This document shows, one piece after another, positions 1 to 12,344 of a stretch of 64,000 bases of DNA. Where the stretch lies: the NCBI GenBank assembly GCA_002205965.3, contig NADL03000073.1, forward strand, positions 365,748 through 429,747. Direction: 5' to 3'. Source of the stretch: Kappaphycus alvarezii (lineage: Eukaryota > Rhodophyta > Florideophyceae > Gigartinales > Solieriaceae). The notes under the pieces are model-generated. The model was not told where the DNA came from. It saw only the letters and a list, made by a program, of their open reading frames with translations, and made no database searches. Made by a program: the position numbers and the translations under genes. Positions within the stretch are counted from its first letter, which is position 1, and the number at the start of each line of letters is the position of its first letter.

Positions 1-2231
1 ACTGGATGTCCAACACCGTCATCCATTCCATCGAGGTCTCCCCAAGTCCCATCTCCGGTCTCGCCCCCATCCGCCTCGCACAAGCCTCATACATTCTAGT
101 CTCAGCCGCAGACGGCCTGCTCAAACTCTATGCCGTAGACTCTGGCCACGCTCTTCAATCCACCTTTGAATCCACCCGCATCCACCACCTAAACACCGCG
201 CATCACGGCACCGTACTTCTAGTCTACGGCCCCTCCACATGCACCCTCTACGTCGTTCGCCATCCACCACATGCCCCTCATGCACGTTTCCATCGTGTCG
301 GCCCCGTCACCATCCCGACGCCCCCAGACTCAACCCTCACAACTCCGACCTCCTCACCCTCAATTCCCATGCCTACTTTGCTGCACTTACCAACCGCTCG
401 CGTTTCGTCTCTTTCGACTTGTCCCCGACCCAAAACCACTCCCCCTGCCAAACCACCGCTCACGCACCCCACCCCCGTGACCCACACCGCACACGGGAAA
501 CAACTGCCTGCCTCGCAGCCCCTCGAGCCTACGCAACACGACCAACACGTCACGGCTGACAGCTACTTTCAGGAGATTTCTTTACCCAACGAGTTTACCA
601 TCGCTGCAAAGTCTTTGCGTTTTCATTCGTATCCACCGAATTGCGCTGGAACATCAGCTCATGCCGTTGCATGTGGTTATGTCGTGTGCGGGCGCGCAGA
701 TTACGTCGTTGCGGATCACCCCGACGCCGAGGAAGAAAAAGTTGCGCGCAGGTTCGCCACCGTTCAAGGCGTGTACGATTGAGCGAAATGGGTCCATGGC
801 TGGGGGATGGCATGCCGACGTTATTAATTGTGTCAGCGTTGGGGGGAGGGCGATGCTTATGTCATGTCTAGTGATGCCAAGTGTGTAAAAGTCTGGGATA
901 TGCGGACTCGGAAGCTATCGCTGTCGTTGACTGTTCCGGGGAGGATTACGTGTTGTAGGTTTATCGGGGTTGACGGCAGTTATGGGGTCGTGGGGACCGA
1001 AAGCGGAAGTTTGGTCTTTTTTGATACTAACACTGCTATTATTCGGGTTGAGGCGGAGAGCGCGCACAATGGCGCTGTTCGGGATTTATGGACGGACAAG
1101 AACAACCCGGATGGAGATGTCTTGGCGAGTTGCGGCACTGACCGTGTGATTCATTTTTGGGATATCTCGCAGATTCACTTAGGGCAAGTTTCCGAGTCGG
1201 GCAGCTCAGAATTGTCAGATTCTATATCTCTTATACGCGGCCATAGTGCTGGCAAAGTAATTTGCGCCGCGTTGTCTGACTGCACTGTCCGGTGTATTGA
1301 CATCACAACCCAAAAACTGAGGTTATCGCTGTATGGCCATTCGTTGCCAGTCCTTGGCATGGACATGTCGACAGATGGGCGATTGCTGGCGACATGTGCA
1401 GGAGACAGAACTATAAAGGTCTGGGACTTGGAATTTGGAGAGTGTAGAAGGAGCTTTCGAACGTCGGCATCACCTGTTACATGCCTTGCTTTCCAACCCA
1501 AGACTCACTACTTTTTCACCGGTGCCAAAGATGGGACGCTGCAGTATTGGGACGGAGATAATTGGACCTCATCACATCGCTCCCGCGGCTTCCGGCCCGG
1601 TAGAGGCTCTCGACATGACTGCCGATGGAGCAACTTTGCTGAGCGGCAGGTGCCGACCGAAGCATTCGATGTTGGCAACGGGGCTCAGAACAAGTCTTTC
1701 TGGAGGAGCAAAGGGACATCAGATTGGACTCTGCTCTTTAAATAGTGGTGATGATGGAAACCTCGCTGCTGCAAACGAGACAAATTCGTACTCTGAGACT
1801 GAAATGCTGATTCGGGCCATTGAGCATGTACTCGCAAAAAACGCGGAAGTGGCTGAAGACGATGATGGGGCCTTTGATCCATTCATGATGGGGCAAACAA
1901 CACCGCAATATATCTGCCGTGCACTTTTCAAGGTCCCTGCAGCGCATGTTGTCGAGGAGTTGCCCAAACTACCCACAGAGCAAGTGGCTTTGGTTTTGGA
2001 ATGCCTAGTGGATTACATGAATACGTCGGAAATGACAAACATGTATGCTGAGCAGTGCTGTGTCGTTGCAATATGCGTCATGAAACATTTCGGACTTGAA
2101 ATTTTGACAAGCCTCCTATGCGTAAGCGCGTTCGAAACTTGCTTGCGACTTGCAGAACGCAGCTCAACAACGTCAAGGAAACGTTTGGCTTTTGCCGGGC
2201 AGGGATGATGGAGTGTGGATCAAACATATAA
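1..2231 (+). CDS. WDR3: WDR3/UTP12 WD40 protein of the SSU processome (5'-partial, frame-disrupted)
   Basis: Utp12/WDR3 is a tandem WD40 protein of the UTP-B complex, which acts in the nucleolus in 18S pre-rRNA processing. Seen here: WD-type blades from the window edge onward, including GRITCCRFIG, GTDRVIHFWDI, the family-diagnostic LSLYGHSLPVLGMDM and DRTIKVWDLEFGECRRSF. These match the order of the second propeller of Utp12. A C-terminal Utp12 helical domain follows (AIEHVLAKN about 1825, CRALFKVPAAHVVEELPKL about 1915), ending with QLNNVKETFGF and a TAA at 2229-2231. The 5' end lies outside the window. The frame changes at least four times: at a six-G run at 841-846, near 1550, at an extra A near 1648, and near 2100. 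No splice sites are needed to join the pieces. Protein similarity continues across each break, so I read this as one real gene with indels. It converges on SF3B3, with about 140 bp between the stops. Confidence 0.86.
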
Positions 2232-2371
2232 CCGTGTCCAGGATAGTCCAGGCGACGTAGTAGTAACACTTTATGTACAATGCTTCATGTACAGACTTGG
2301 CTAAAGGTAGATTGCGACTCACTGATGCCGATCACATGGAACTTGTCATATGACCCTGAACTGCGTGCAGA

Positions 2372-5300
2372 TCATTCTAGTTTTCTCTCTATGGATTGGA
2401 TCGGTAAATTAATCTTCTCCGAGATGCGGGACTTGACGTTCGGTGGCTGAGATGCAAAACTCTCACAAAAGTCCAAATCTATGACGTGTTTGGAAAAGTA
2501 GTAGGCGACACTATCGCTGCTGCGGCCTCCGAGTGTCTCCGAATGCTCCAACATGGCTTTTTGTATTTTTTCACAAAAGTTCTGCTCTGCTGCAGAGTTG
2601 AAGGCCCTAGATAGGCAACTGCGCCGTTACTACACGTCAGAGTCAATGACGTGTCATGTGCATCACTCGGGTTCGGAACTGCGGTCATCGCTTCTTCGCT
2701 TTGTCATGTTGGTACCTGAGAACGCCGGGTTGCAATGTGAAGAACTGCAGATCCGACGTAAAAGCTGGCCTCAGTGCTTAATTGAAGTTCTTCGTTGGGT
2801 CTCTCAGATGTGAACCCGACTCTCTGGACAGTCGAAGCACAAACACGTTGCCAAACTTATCACTGCCACACACTGTATGAAAGTCAAGCAACGTTAAGGC
2901 ATTTACCCATCTAGGGATAGTGTCAGAAGCTACAATTCGAAGCTTTCCATGCTCAAGCGCTTGCTCCCCGTTTCTTGGGGAGGGCTCAAAGTGAAATACA
3001 GTTACCGAGTCCATGAGGTCGCCAACAAATATACGCTCACCACCCGCAACACACACAGGGCTGTGATACGATTCAATACAGCCCTCCTGTATTCGCCTCG
3101 CAAGAGGAGCCTCTTGCTACCGACTTGGTAGTACCTTAGTGAAGACCCCGCCGACTAGCACAAACTCGCGAAAAGATGTGAGGGCGTGAACATCTCCTTC
3201 TACATTCGTTGAGTGCAGGTATTTGAGCTTACCTGAATCAATTCTGTACACAGTTAGTTTGGATGAATTAGAGCCGAAAGGCGGCCATGACTGCTTGTGG
3301 CTTGTTGACTGAGAACTACTGTTCGGCATTTTGATTCCGTTGATATGTCTTGACATCCTCCAGCAGGGTAAACAAAAATCTATGCGCTTGAACTACCGCG
3401 GAATCAATGGTTTCAAACGTGCTCGCTGTCGGTGACTTGGGTTGCAACTGTATTCTGAGAAGAAGCAGTCTTGCGTGGCTTGCTTCTGCGTGTCCTGACT
3501 TGACCCTGCCTCAACTGATGCTAACACATAAGTGCTGCGATTCTGTAATTCTGCGGTTTCTTCAAAGTTATTCTGTTTCACCCGGGAGGTCAACTGGTAT
3601 CAGTTGGCAAACAGTTCCAGCAACAGAATTACTTAGTTCTTGAAACTCACAATTGAACAAAGCCGACGGTGATAAACATGTGCGCGAGGTATCATCGTGA
3701 AGAGCAGTCTGTGCAAATCACTGGAACACGGGATGGACATCAACGTAACCTTGTTTTCTACGAGTGCCACCAGTCCCAATTCCTCGGCACGTGACACAAA
3801 TGAAGATGCTTGCGTAAAACGCAAGTGCCCAAGCCTAATGAAACGTGACGATATTTCCAAATCGCGCTATTAATGTAGGATTTGGGGCGATTAGTAGGGC
3901 CACAGATGTGTTTTGAGTGCGCAAGTGTCTGATTCCGAACACTTACCCGGACTTCAAGTCCTTACGCAGAGACATAGTACCTGAATTTTCGTCAAGCTCA
4001 AGCAGGATAAATGCCCGGATTCGGTACAGCAAAATATGAACGGAACTGAGGCTACTCCAGAGTCAGACCCTAGTGTGGTCAAAAGGATGCCTGTGACCTT
4101 GGATGGAGCTAGGAAAACGCCAAGCGCATGAATTCGCTTTCTTGCGTCAACGCGGAACAGCCGGACCCGGTGATCTGTTGACACTGCAATAAAACGAATT
4201 CCTTGCGTGATATTGAAGTGGTGTTGAACGCTCACGCATCGATGGAAAGATGAGGTCTTCGAGACAGATGAGAATTCCTCAAACGAATCCTCCTCATCGA
4301 TAGTTAACCTTCTGCCATCTAAGCGCAGATAAAGCAACGTCCCAGCGGATGTGATGACGACCATATCAGCTCCGGATGAGCTTCCAGCCTGAATTTGCTC
4401 AGCCCGCGGGGGTTTCCATTCTCGCACTTCGCCCATGCTGACGTTTGTGATCCTACTGTTTCCGAAGTAACCTGAACAAAAGTATCAGGTGCAACGGAAG
4501 CTGCCCACAGGGTGAGTTTTCAGTCTCGAACTGAAATTGATTAGCCTCTGCACAGCTGAACTGTCTACATGCAGAACCTTGGAGGAAACTCTGTTGGTTA
4601 TGACGACGAATTGATCAAGACCTCCAGCCTAGTTTCACAGAGCGAGAATATGTTACTGACAGCCACCGGCAAGCTACCACCCTGAGATGCAATGGACACA
4701 GAAATACCACCGCTAACGGCACGAAGGCGCCCTCAGCCCCGCGGCCAGTGCCGAGTAATAAAACACCGTCGTCATCATATATTTGTTTTTGCAAGGCGCC
4801 GGTTGTTGCGACTGACCGACTATTTGGAATCATGGTGATAACCATGCGGGCAACACGTCTCGTGAAAAATGTTCAAAAGAGGCTGAGAACTTCCATTCGC
4901 AACGGCATCCGATTTGAAGCCGGCGGTTGCAGCAGTGTTAAAATGCGGTATCTCTGTGTCCTTGATTTTAAAGAGAGATAGACCACTTCCCTCGACACCA
5001 GCACACAAGAAGCCAGATTTCAGGATCAGCATTGACTGCGCTGATGCAGCGATGTGATCAAAATACCCCACAGTCATGATGAGCTCGAGATTGTCAACCC
5101 ACTTTAAGTCTGCTTTAAGAAGGTCTCCGTCCTCGGTACAAAGCAAGATGAGAAAGGTGTTGCTTTTCTTGCGAACAAAAGTGGCGTGGGAAACAATCAA
5201 GGCGGGGTCATGTTTGGACCTGCCTTCAAATGTAGGTATCTGACAAGAAATTACCCCGGAGGAGCATCGCTGAGGGTCTGCCGAATTTGCGCCATGCGAT

Positions 5301-6076
5301 GGGATAGGTCTCCGGAGGCAGCTTTGGAGTAGTCATAGTAAGAGAGTGATTTTTCGCCGACGAGCAACACACCACCCGGACCATCCTTAAAACCAGGAAC
5401 AGGAATCAAAATATAAGGGTTAGAATCGACGACCACTTGCCTTCGACGCACAAGCTGGTTAAGGCCCAAATCCAATTCGTACCATACTAAAAGCTTGAAG
5501 GAGTGTTGAATACCTGTTCCAAGGCGGCGAACATGGGGTTTTCAAAGCCAACATCAAGACCGATAAGGTCATGAGTCATGACGTTTGGCCTCTGAAAGTC
5601 CAAGGGGGACGACACAGTAGGATGCAACGCTGCGGCATCTCTGTTCAAAACATAGGCAAGTTTTGCTTTTTCAAGAGCGGCCAAAACGATTGCACGACCT
5701 CTGGGTCACAGCTGAGTATTGGGCAGGAACAGCACGGCGACATCCTGACTTTCCGTAGACTTCACTATGCACGACAGAGAAGGAGCGGGTGGTAGAGTCA
5801 GCGGTTAGGATAGTAAGAGCACCGGAGTCGGATGTGAGCAGGATGTAGTCGATGCGCGATCCCGGGGGACGAATGGTTTGCAATGCGGACGTGGGTGAAC
5901 AGGTTGGACCAGAACAGAGAGATTAAGGATCCGGAGCGCGGGTGACAGTTCGTAGAGGGTTAGGATGGAGGCACCGTGGAGAATTAAGACTTGTTGCGCT
6001 TTCCGGCGAGAGAATGATCCAGCACCATGAGGCGGGCGTCATCGGGGGGAAGAAGGTGGTGAAATCGGAGTTTCAT
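2372..6076 (-). CDS. SF3B3: SF3B3 (SF3b130/Rse1) splicing factor 3b subunit 3, complete but frame-disrupted
   Basis: SF3B3 is the three-propeller scaffold of the SF3b complex of U2 snRNP. The whole protein can be followed on the minus strand: an N-terminus from ATG at 6076, FGKSGCRR-type KSGCRRAVPAQY (about 5740), LAYVLNRDAAA and VGFENPMFAALE (5500-5680), DLGLNQLVRR with DGPGGVLLVGEKS (5250-5475), FLILLCTEDGDLLKADL (5130), VREWKPP (4430), FAVST-like FIAVSTDHRVRLFRVD (4150), PRWVNALTLLDF with SDKFGNVFVLRL (2820-2930), and the C-terminus YYFSKHVIDLDFCESF. It stops with TGA at 2372-2374. The locus length gives about 1,235 codons, close to the usual 1,217 aa, so introns are absent. At about 5699-5706 the frame is restored by adding one base to each of two short C runs, giving DPEGRAIVLAALEKAK. 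This points to sequencing or assembly indels. CPSF160 and DDB1 are paralogues but match less well. Confidence 0.92.
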
Positions 6077-6392
6077 GGTGGTGACGGTGAGGACTTGTGA
6101 GATCAATCAGTAGATTGCATGGCGCGAGCAAGTTTGGTTCTTGTTATGTTCGCCGCCGGTGATCCTGATGACTTTGGTTTTTTGTCTCAAGGCGGCAAAC
6201 ACTACTCCTTGGCGGGTACGGTACAGGCCATTTACGTTCGGCCAGGGTTTTCAAATTTTTTTGTTTTTTAAATGACTCCCCCTGTGCAGGATCAGATAGA
6301 GGGAAAATGTGGGGTGATTTAATATTTGGTCGGTTGTGGGCAATTGATCCCATCAGAAAATGGATAATTTATTCAAGAATCAATAATGGTCA
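6077..6392. other. Upstream region of SF3B3
   Basis: About 310 bp upstream of the SF3B3 start without a convincing gene. It would hold the SF3B3 promoter. I see no clear TATA box at a sensible distance. Confidence 0.4.
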
Positions 6393-6567
6393 GGTACAGT
6401 ACTGTACAGTATGTACTGTACAGTACAGTACATGTATGCCCTTAGTAATACAAACTGACAACGGATATTACTGTACAGTACAGTACAGTACACTGTACAG
6501 TTAGCCGCAACATTACTGTACCGTGCAGTACATTTAGCCACAATAGTACAGTGCCGTACTGTACAGT
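6393..6567. repeat. Dense array of GTACAGTAC/CTGTAC palindromic units
   Basis: About 175 bp in which overlapping units of TACAGTAC, ACTGTACAG and GTACTGTAC recur, separated by short spacers ending in TTAGCC or TTGTTG. Each unit is nearly its own reverse complement, so the region can form many alternative hairpins. The same motif occurs singly elsewhere in the window (about 8625, 11842, 26120, 26316, 31223, 33703, 40744, 55221, 56444). It also occurs in the terminal inverted repeat of the MITE at 54093-54498. Confidence 0.7.
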
Positions 6568-6679
6568 TGTTGAGATATCCGGTGTCGTATTAGACATCGG
6601 AGTTGAAACGTGGTTGATGGTTGCTGTCACGCGGTACACGGAGACAATAGATAGATTACGCAAACACCGCTTCGAGAGG

Positions 6680-8176
6680 ATTTCACTATTTCTTCACTAC
6701 ATATCGGTCATAGGAATTCTCTGACGTGAAGCCTGCCACAGGACCTTACGCAGTTCCGAGACTTTCAACCCATCCGCCTCCGCGCAATATTCCAAACAAC
6801 AAGACCACATGCCCTCTCTGTCTTCTCCAGCTAATCACACCAAACGGTTGTCCCTTCGTCGCTTAGCGCGATCCGCCGAGCAAGGATCATCATCAGTGCC
6901 GGAATCAAAGCTATCTTATGCCCACTCAATTCCTCTGGAGTAGCAACCGAAACAAGCGATTTAGACGTCTGAAGCCCCCTTATGAAATCCATCATCATTT
7001 GGAACTTTTGAAGATCCAGTTTATGGGCATCCGCACGATCACGTTGACGTTCCTCTCAGCCCAGTAACTTCTCTTTTTGGGCCGCTTCAAACCGTTCTCG
7101 CTCTAACTTAACCTCTCTTCCTCCAGCTGTAGCTTCCATGCATTCCCTCGCTCCAAAGCAGCCGTAAAAGACGCTGTCTCATCGTCAACCGTTATCGAAG
7201 CAAATGATCGACTCGTTTTCGCTTTCTTAGTCGGTGGTGAACCTTGAACTTCTGACCCAGTGTCACTGTTATCTGAATTCTTTCGACATGTAGCATACTG
7301 ACGAGTAAAAGAACCAAGCTATCCTTCTTGAGTTCGTTTTCTTCCTTACCTTTCTTCTTATGTTCCCGTGTTCTGACGAGATCATCGCGAGCTTCGTTCA
7401 GTACCCCCAGCAGTTCCTCTAATTCACCCATTTCTCCACCAAAACCGCTCAACTTGGTGTCTGCCGCATCGTTTTTGCCATAGCGTTCCTACAGACGTTT
7501 GTAACGGTCTTTTACTGATTTACAGGTAACTACATGCTTGACGCGTTCGGAACCATTTACTTTTGCTGAAAAAATTTCAAAACGCTCCCTAGTTTCACCG
7601 TTTGTGCAATATGGGCTTTGGCTGCGGCAACCTCCCGAGTGATGATAAGTTCTCGTCTTTTGTGAATCTGCATCTCGTCTTGGCGGTTTTGATGGTGTGG
7701 GGAAGGGCTCGGAGGGATCATTGGAACTTGCTGAGGTCGTATGAGAGGAATCTGTGAGGGGTGAGATTGCGCAAGGGATGGATCTGCCGTATCCGGGCAT
7801 CGCCGAGGTTTGAGTTGCATGTTCGCCGAGGTTGGAGTTGCATGTTCGCCGAGGTTTGTGGTGGAACCAGCATAGAAAGGGCGTGCAATCTTACTAAAAT
7901 TTTCAAGCTCACGTGCCTTCACTATTGGGGCATTCTTCACGAACTCAGAATGGTGGGACTGCACTATTGAGGTTGACACGACGCATAGTGGCATACGTGT
8001 GAAGTTTTTTTACTCACGTTGACAGGAATATTTTCTTGCGTGAAGTCCCTAATCTGATCAGCCGTTAGATGGGTGGTCCTCTCTCCGCACCAATCCTCGT
8101 TGGGCTTCCACCTATTTATTAGCACCCAGCTAGCCCTTAACCGGTTCTCTTGAGCCGTTCGGTCCCTAGCTAACAT
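6680..8176 (-). CDS. Possible MYB/SANT-like DNA-binding protein (remnant or frame-broken)
   Basis: On the minus strand several frames read as plausible protein. From 8176 there is a segment with RLRASWVLINRWKPNEDW. Next is a Pro/Ser/Gln-rich linker (7560-7800). Then comes a stretch with CKSVKDRYKRL (about 7500) followed, after a stop, by ERYGKNDAADTKLSGFGGE and a long charged helix with ELEELLGVLNEARDDL and KKKGKEENELKKD (7320-7450). Further on are PPTKKAKTSRSF and AALERGNAWKLQLEEERL (about 7130-7240). The KDRY-x2-L module, a GGEM-E-LEELL helix and a downstream coiled coil resemble MYB/SANT-like proteins common in algae and oomycetes, some of them transposon-derived. I cannot name it further. 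Stops and frame changes may be real decay or consensus errors. Confidence 0.33.
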
Positions 8177-8179
8177 ATT

Positions 8180-11100
8180 GCATTAGATTTAGGCGACCTT
8201 CACTTAGACATTGCATTAGTCGCTTTTAGACACCTGGGACTGCGGTCTTACATACTGCAGTCATCCCTGTTCTCCGCCCGGGCTTTGACGTGCAAGCTTG
8301 CATTCTTATAATGCCAAGCCATACCACCCTATTCTAAGCCTGGGGCTCGGCTACAATGCTTACCATTCTCTGCCGGAATCGCACGAAAAAAAGCTTACGA
8401 TTCTCCGCCGGAAGCGCACGGCCAAATTCTAACTCGTCTACACGACCTCCTTAGTCGGGCTCAATCGCTCAACCGTTCACAGACAAAACAAATGCAGTAG
8501 TACAGTTCATTCGCGATTATTACGGTTAAAACATAAACAAACACTTAAGTTCAAACAAATCACTTTCATTAAGTTCAAAGCTCATGCACACCATTTCAGG
8601 GGTCAGCTGCAGGTGTATTTACAACAGTACAGTAACTGTCCTCGTACTGTAAGCAGCGAGGGAAGCTTAAATATGTACAGAAGTTCAAACTGTGTCGGTG
8701 TGGTGCACTGAGAGCTTCAAGACTTGTGACATGATTTTGGAAAAAGCTTTGACTTCATGCGTTAAATTCCTCTTGGGATTTTGAAATTCCTCACCAACCC
8801 TACCGTACCTTGGATTGGTGTCGAATAAACTTATAGATCGACATTGAATAATTTTTGTAGAAGAAGTATACGAACAAGCAATTCTTCGTTGTATACTTCT
8901 GCTCCGAAGACATTATTTGTTGTAGAGCTATCAGTCAATTTGATACAAATCCAAGGTAAGGCAAGCTTTTTTCATGTCAAAAGACTTATAGCTCTCAAAA
9001 AGAATGAGCAGCCACAAGACACGTGCAAATTTTTGGGGAAAGGCGATTGTAAAAAGAATACACATTTTCTGATAAAGAAATAGGGGTCGGGAACATAGCG
9101 ACAAAGCTGGATGTTTTTTCAACGAAACAAAATTATGAGCGTACAGAGAGATCTTTTAAACCTTTCATGCCAAGCTAAAGACGACAAACGTATTCCGAGA
9201 ACACAACTAAAGATGATAAAGTAATTCAATCCGAGCTTCAACTTTACTAGTTGACTGCCTGTAAAAGATGTTTTGTGATTTAGTTTCAAGCAGGATACAG
9301 GATTGGTATACAATTACTTCTTCTTCGTAGAAGTGCGTCTGGCGAGAAAGAAATTTCCGAACTGATCAGATAAAGCATAGAAAAGTATAGGTTAAAACAG
9401 TTTCTTTCCCAAGAATATAGCAACTTAGGAAAAATGCACCTTTCAGCTAAGGACGAAAAACTTCTTGCAAATTCAAGGAATGACATGGACGATGGCTGCG
9501 AAATGCCTGGAAAATTTTACATCCGATTTATGGCCGGGATGGCATATCAGCCTACTTGAGCAATATTGTAATTATTTGTAGAAAAAGAAGACAAAAAGTT
9601 GATTGAATTCGAATATAATTGAGTAATATGGAGTTCTACCATTTTACTCAATTTAACCGAAACGGAGAAGGAGTATAAAAATTAACAAAATGGAGTACGG
9701 AGCAGATATTGGGCAGCACATTTCTCGAATAACTCTCGGATAGAAAGGTCGGCTATGATAGTCGTGTCGTTGAATCCAATGAGGCACCGTTGATTTCGAA
9801 GTTCATATCAGGGCCGAAACAACTTAAAGATCTGCAGTACATTAGGAACAATTGCCTCACATCTTTCTTGCTAAGACGCTCTAAAGGTTTTCAATTGAGT
9901 TGAGGTCAGAGGAGTAGGTCAAGTCAACAAATTCATCGCTTTTGTTTCTAAACAATCTATGGATTTCTAAATCGCGTGAAAAGGGCATTTTATTGCTTAA
10001 GGCACAAAATAGCCTTCTTTTGGGAGCAAAAACTCTCCATTCACTTCAAGTATCTGTTTGATATTATTCGTCTTGAAAAAAAACCAAAACTCAAAAAGCA
10101 CAAAGAAACTTTCCGCACCATATTATCAACCTCATTGTACTTCCGACGAGAAAAAGTGTCATTATTAAGCTTTTAATCATGAAAATAGCTAGGTACTACC
10201 AGCTTTCGTGAACGTAATCATCAGAAAATGCACAGAGAACCATATCGTTAAGGGTTATGTGACTTATTTATGTGCAAAATACATTTCAGAATCTTTACCA
10301 GCTTAAGTAAGAAGCTAGTCGCTCTGTAACTCTTTCAAGCACGGATTTGCGATGCAACTAAGCTATGAAGGATCTAGATATCTTAAGGTCTAATTTTAGC
10401 TCGTCAAGAATCTCCTTACCTGTTTTCCTTCCGCTTTCCTCCGTCTGAACTAGTTTTCTCCCGCTTTTCCTTAAATTTTCGAGGTCTGGCAGAACTGCTG
10501 GTGTAGGATAAAATCCGTTAGGTTCTTTAATGGCGACAAAAGTGTGATAGAGCGATAAAAATCTATAAGGGCGGAGTAAATGAAAGGGAATAAAAACTAA
10601 CAGGAAGCACAGGGGTGCAAAGGCAGGCGGGTTACCTAATGGGCGTAAATGGGAACCTGGTAGGTTTCGATGGCTTTTGGACCGTACTATTGGAGGCCAA
10701 GGCTCACTTATCTTTACTGATTGAAAGTAGTTTCATTATCCTATATAGGTAAATTGCCAATATATTATCCTAATTACTGTAAAAGGCCAACTAACTAACA
10801 AGGGAGCAGAGCCAACCATCGGGGAGAACATTGGGTGAGATGAGGTACGTACCGTAATACGGAAACATTAAAGTGATCCTGTACTGTATATTGCCTACAA
10901 ATTTTTCTAAAATAGCCCATCACGGCCCAGCAATACCTTCCTCCCAGGCGTACTTGCCATTACAGTCATCCCAACAGGCTTAAATCATAACATTCAGGAC
11001 GTTGGGGCCATGTCATTACTGAGTTCCCCCACCTCCAGACTACCACTTTACAACAGCTGGTCTCTCCAAAACTCCACGGTGCGTCTAGACAAGTTTTGAC

Positions 11101-12344
11101 AGCATATTCGCTTCTACTCACCTTGTGGAAAAATGCTGAAATACCGAGATCTTTGTGGCAGTTGAGGATTTATCTCCACTCCAACTCGTAAAGGTGCGTC
11201 CCCCTTGGCATTTTTGAGTGCTAGTGGAATGGACTTGCTGCTGGGTAGAGACGTAGAGCCTTTATTTTGCCCTTGGTCGAAGGACATTGTTATCCTGTCG
11301 TGTAAATCTAGACGGGGTTGATCGGAATCGGTATTTTATGATTGGTCTGTTTTGATTTGAATATAAGAAAACATTTTCTTCAACTAAGTTTTTTAGTACA
11401 GCTCTGATTTCAAATATTCGATTTTAAAATTTTATTGGCATATCTGGAGATGTTAAAAAATTGTAAGGGAAAAAATGGGGTTTCTTAATAATGAAAAATA
11501 GGCTACTCCACGTATATTCCAGAGCGCGTCAAATAATTGGTACGGGAGAGAGAAAAAGAGACCTTTCATTTCATAGATTATAGTAGGTGATCCGGCAATA
11601 GCCCCGTCTGGAGGTCAGGTGGTGGAATTCGTGCACTGTTTTCAGTTGATTCAGCATGACCGCGGTGTACTGGAGAACATATGACGAGTACAAATAGTCG
11701 GCATGTAGGAACTAAGAAACGATATAAAAATTGTAGGGTGTCGTATAATTGCAAGCGGCCTTCAGCTGCATACCGGCGGTTCAACAGGAGGATGGGAAGA
11801 CGGAGGCTGGGAGTCTGAGAGAACGGGGCAACTATGGTTATGTCAACTGTACTGTACCGTACTGTACAGTTGACCGTTCACGAAATTTGGTTACGGCCAC
11901 CCAAACGTTTCCTTATAAATACAAGCAGGAAACAATTTTTTAATCGAAAATCTCCAGAAATACACAGAACACACAGAGAATTCATTTGACAAATTCTCAA
12001 GAAAATCTGAGAGTTTTATTTAAAAAAATTTCAAATCGAGTACGTGGAGGGGTGAAGTTTGTATACGTACCACGTCTATATTTGGACTCGTGACGTACAA
12101 TATAAAGTAGACGCCGTAAATACCACACGTAGTCTCAACCAACGACCACCTACGCGGTATTTACCGATCAGCAATGTCGAAGGGAAATTTTTTGACCCCG
12201 GAGGAGAGCGCAAGATAGATTTTCTCCACGATATGAAGAAGAGCGTGTGAGAAATCAGAAAAACCATCAGACGTTATCGAGACGCCGTGACATGGGACAT
12301 AAAGAAACCTTCCACCTACGGTAAACCGGTGAAGTCGAAACGGT
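8180..12344. other. Long stretch without recognisable genes
   Basis: About 4.1 kb, mostly AT-rich between 8.5 and 11.6 kb. Only short open frames are present (longest about 70 codons), none with recognisable motifs, and no tRNA or rRNA signal was seen. Isolated GTACAGTA-type motifs occur at about 8625-8651. The stretch from about 12,050 to 12,344, next to the truncated chromovirus, has open frames on both strands of about 63 codons that I cannot assign. Confidence 0.5.
11842..11874. repeat. 33-nt near-perfect palindrome built from CTGTAC motif
   Basis: The left arm GTCAACTGTACTGTAC is repeated as its reverse complement on the right with one mismatch, so the site can form a stem of about 15-16 bp with almost no loop. 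It lies in a non-coding stretch and is the longest single palindrome of the GTACAG family in the window. Confidence 0.75.

Noticed and set aside
2372..6076. Introns as explanation for frame changes in SF3B3
   Set aside because: Total length equals the protein length and adjoining frames overlap or abut without GT-AG-bounded gaps; single-base changes restore conserved sequence.
8500..10200. Organelle-derived insertion in the AT-rich stretch
   Set aside because: No plastid or mitochondrial gene recognisable in any frame; base composition alone is not evidence.
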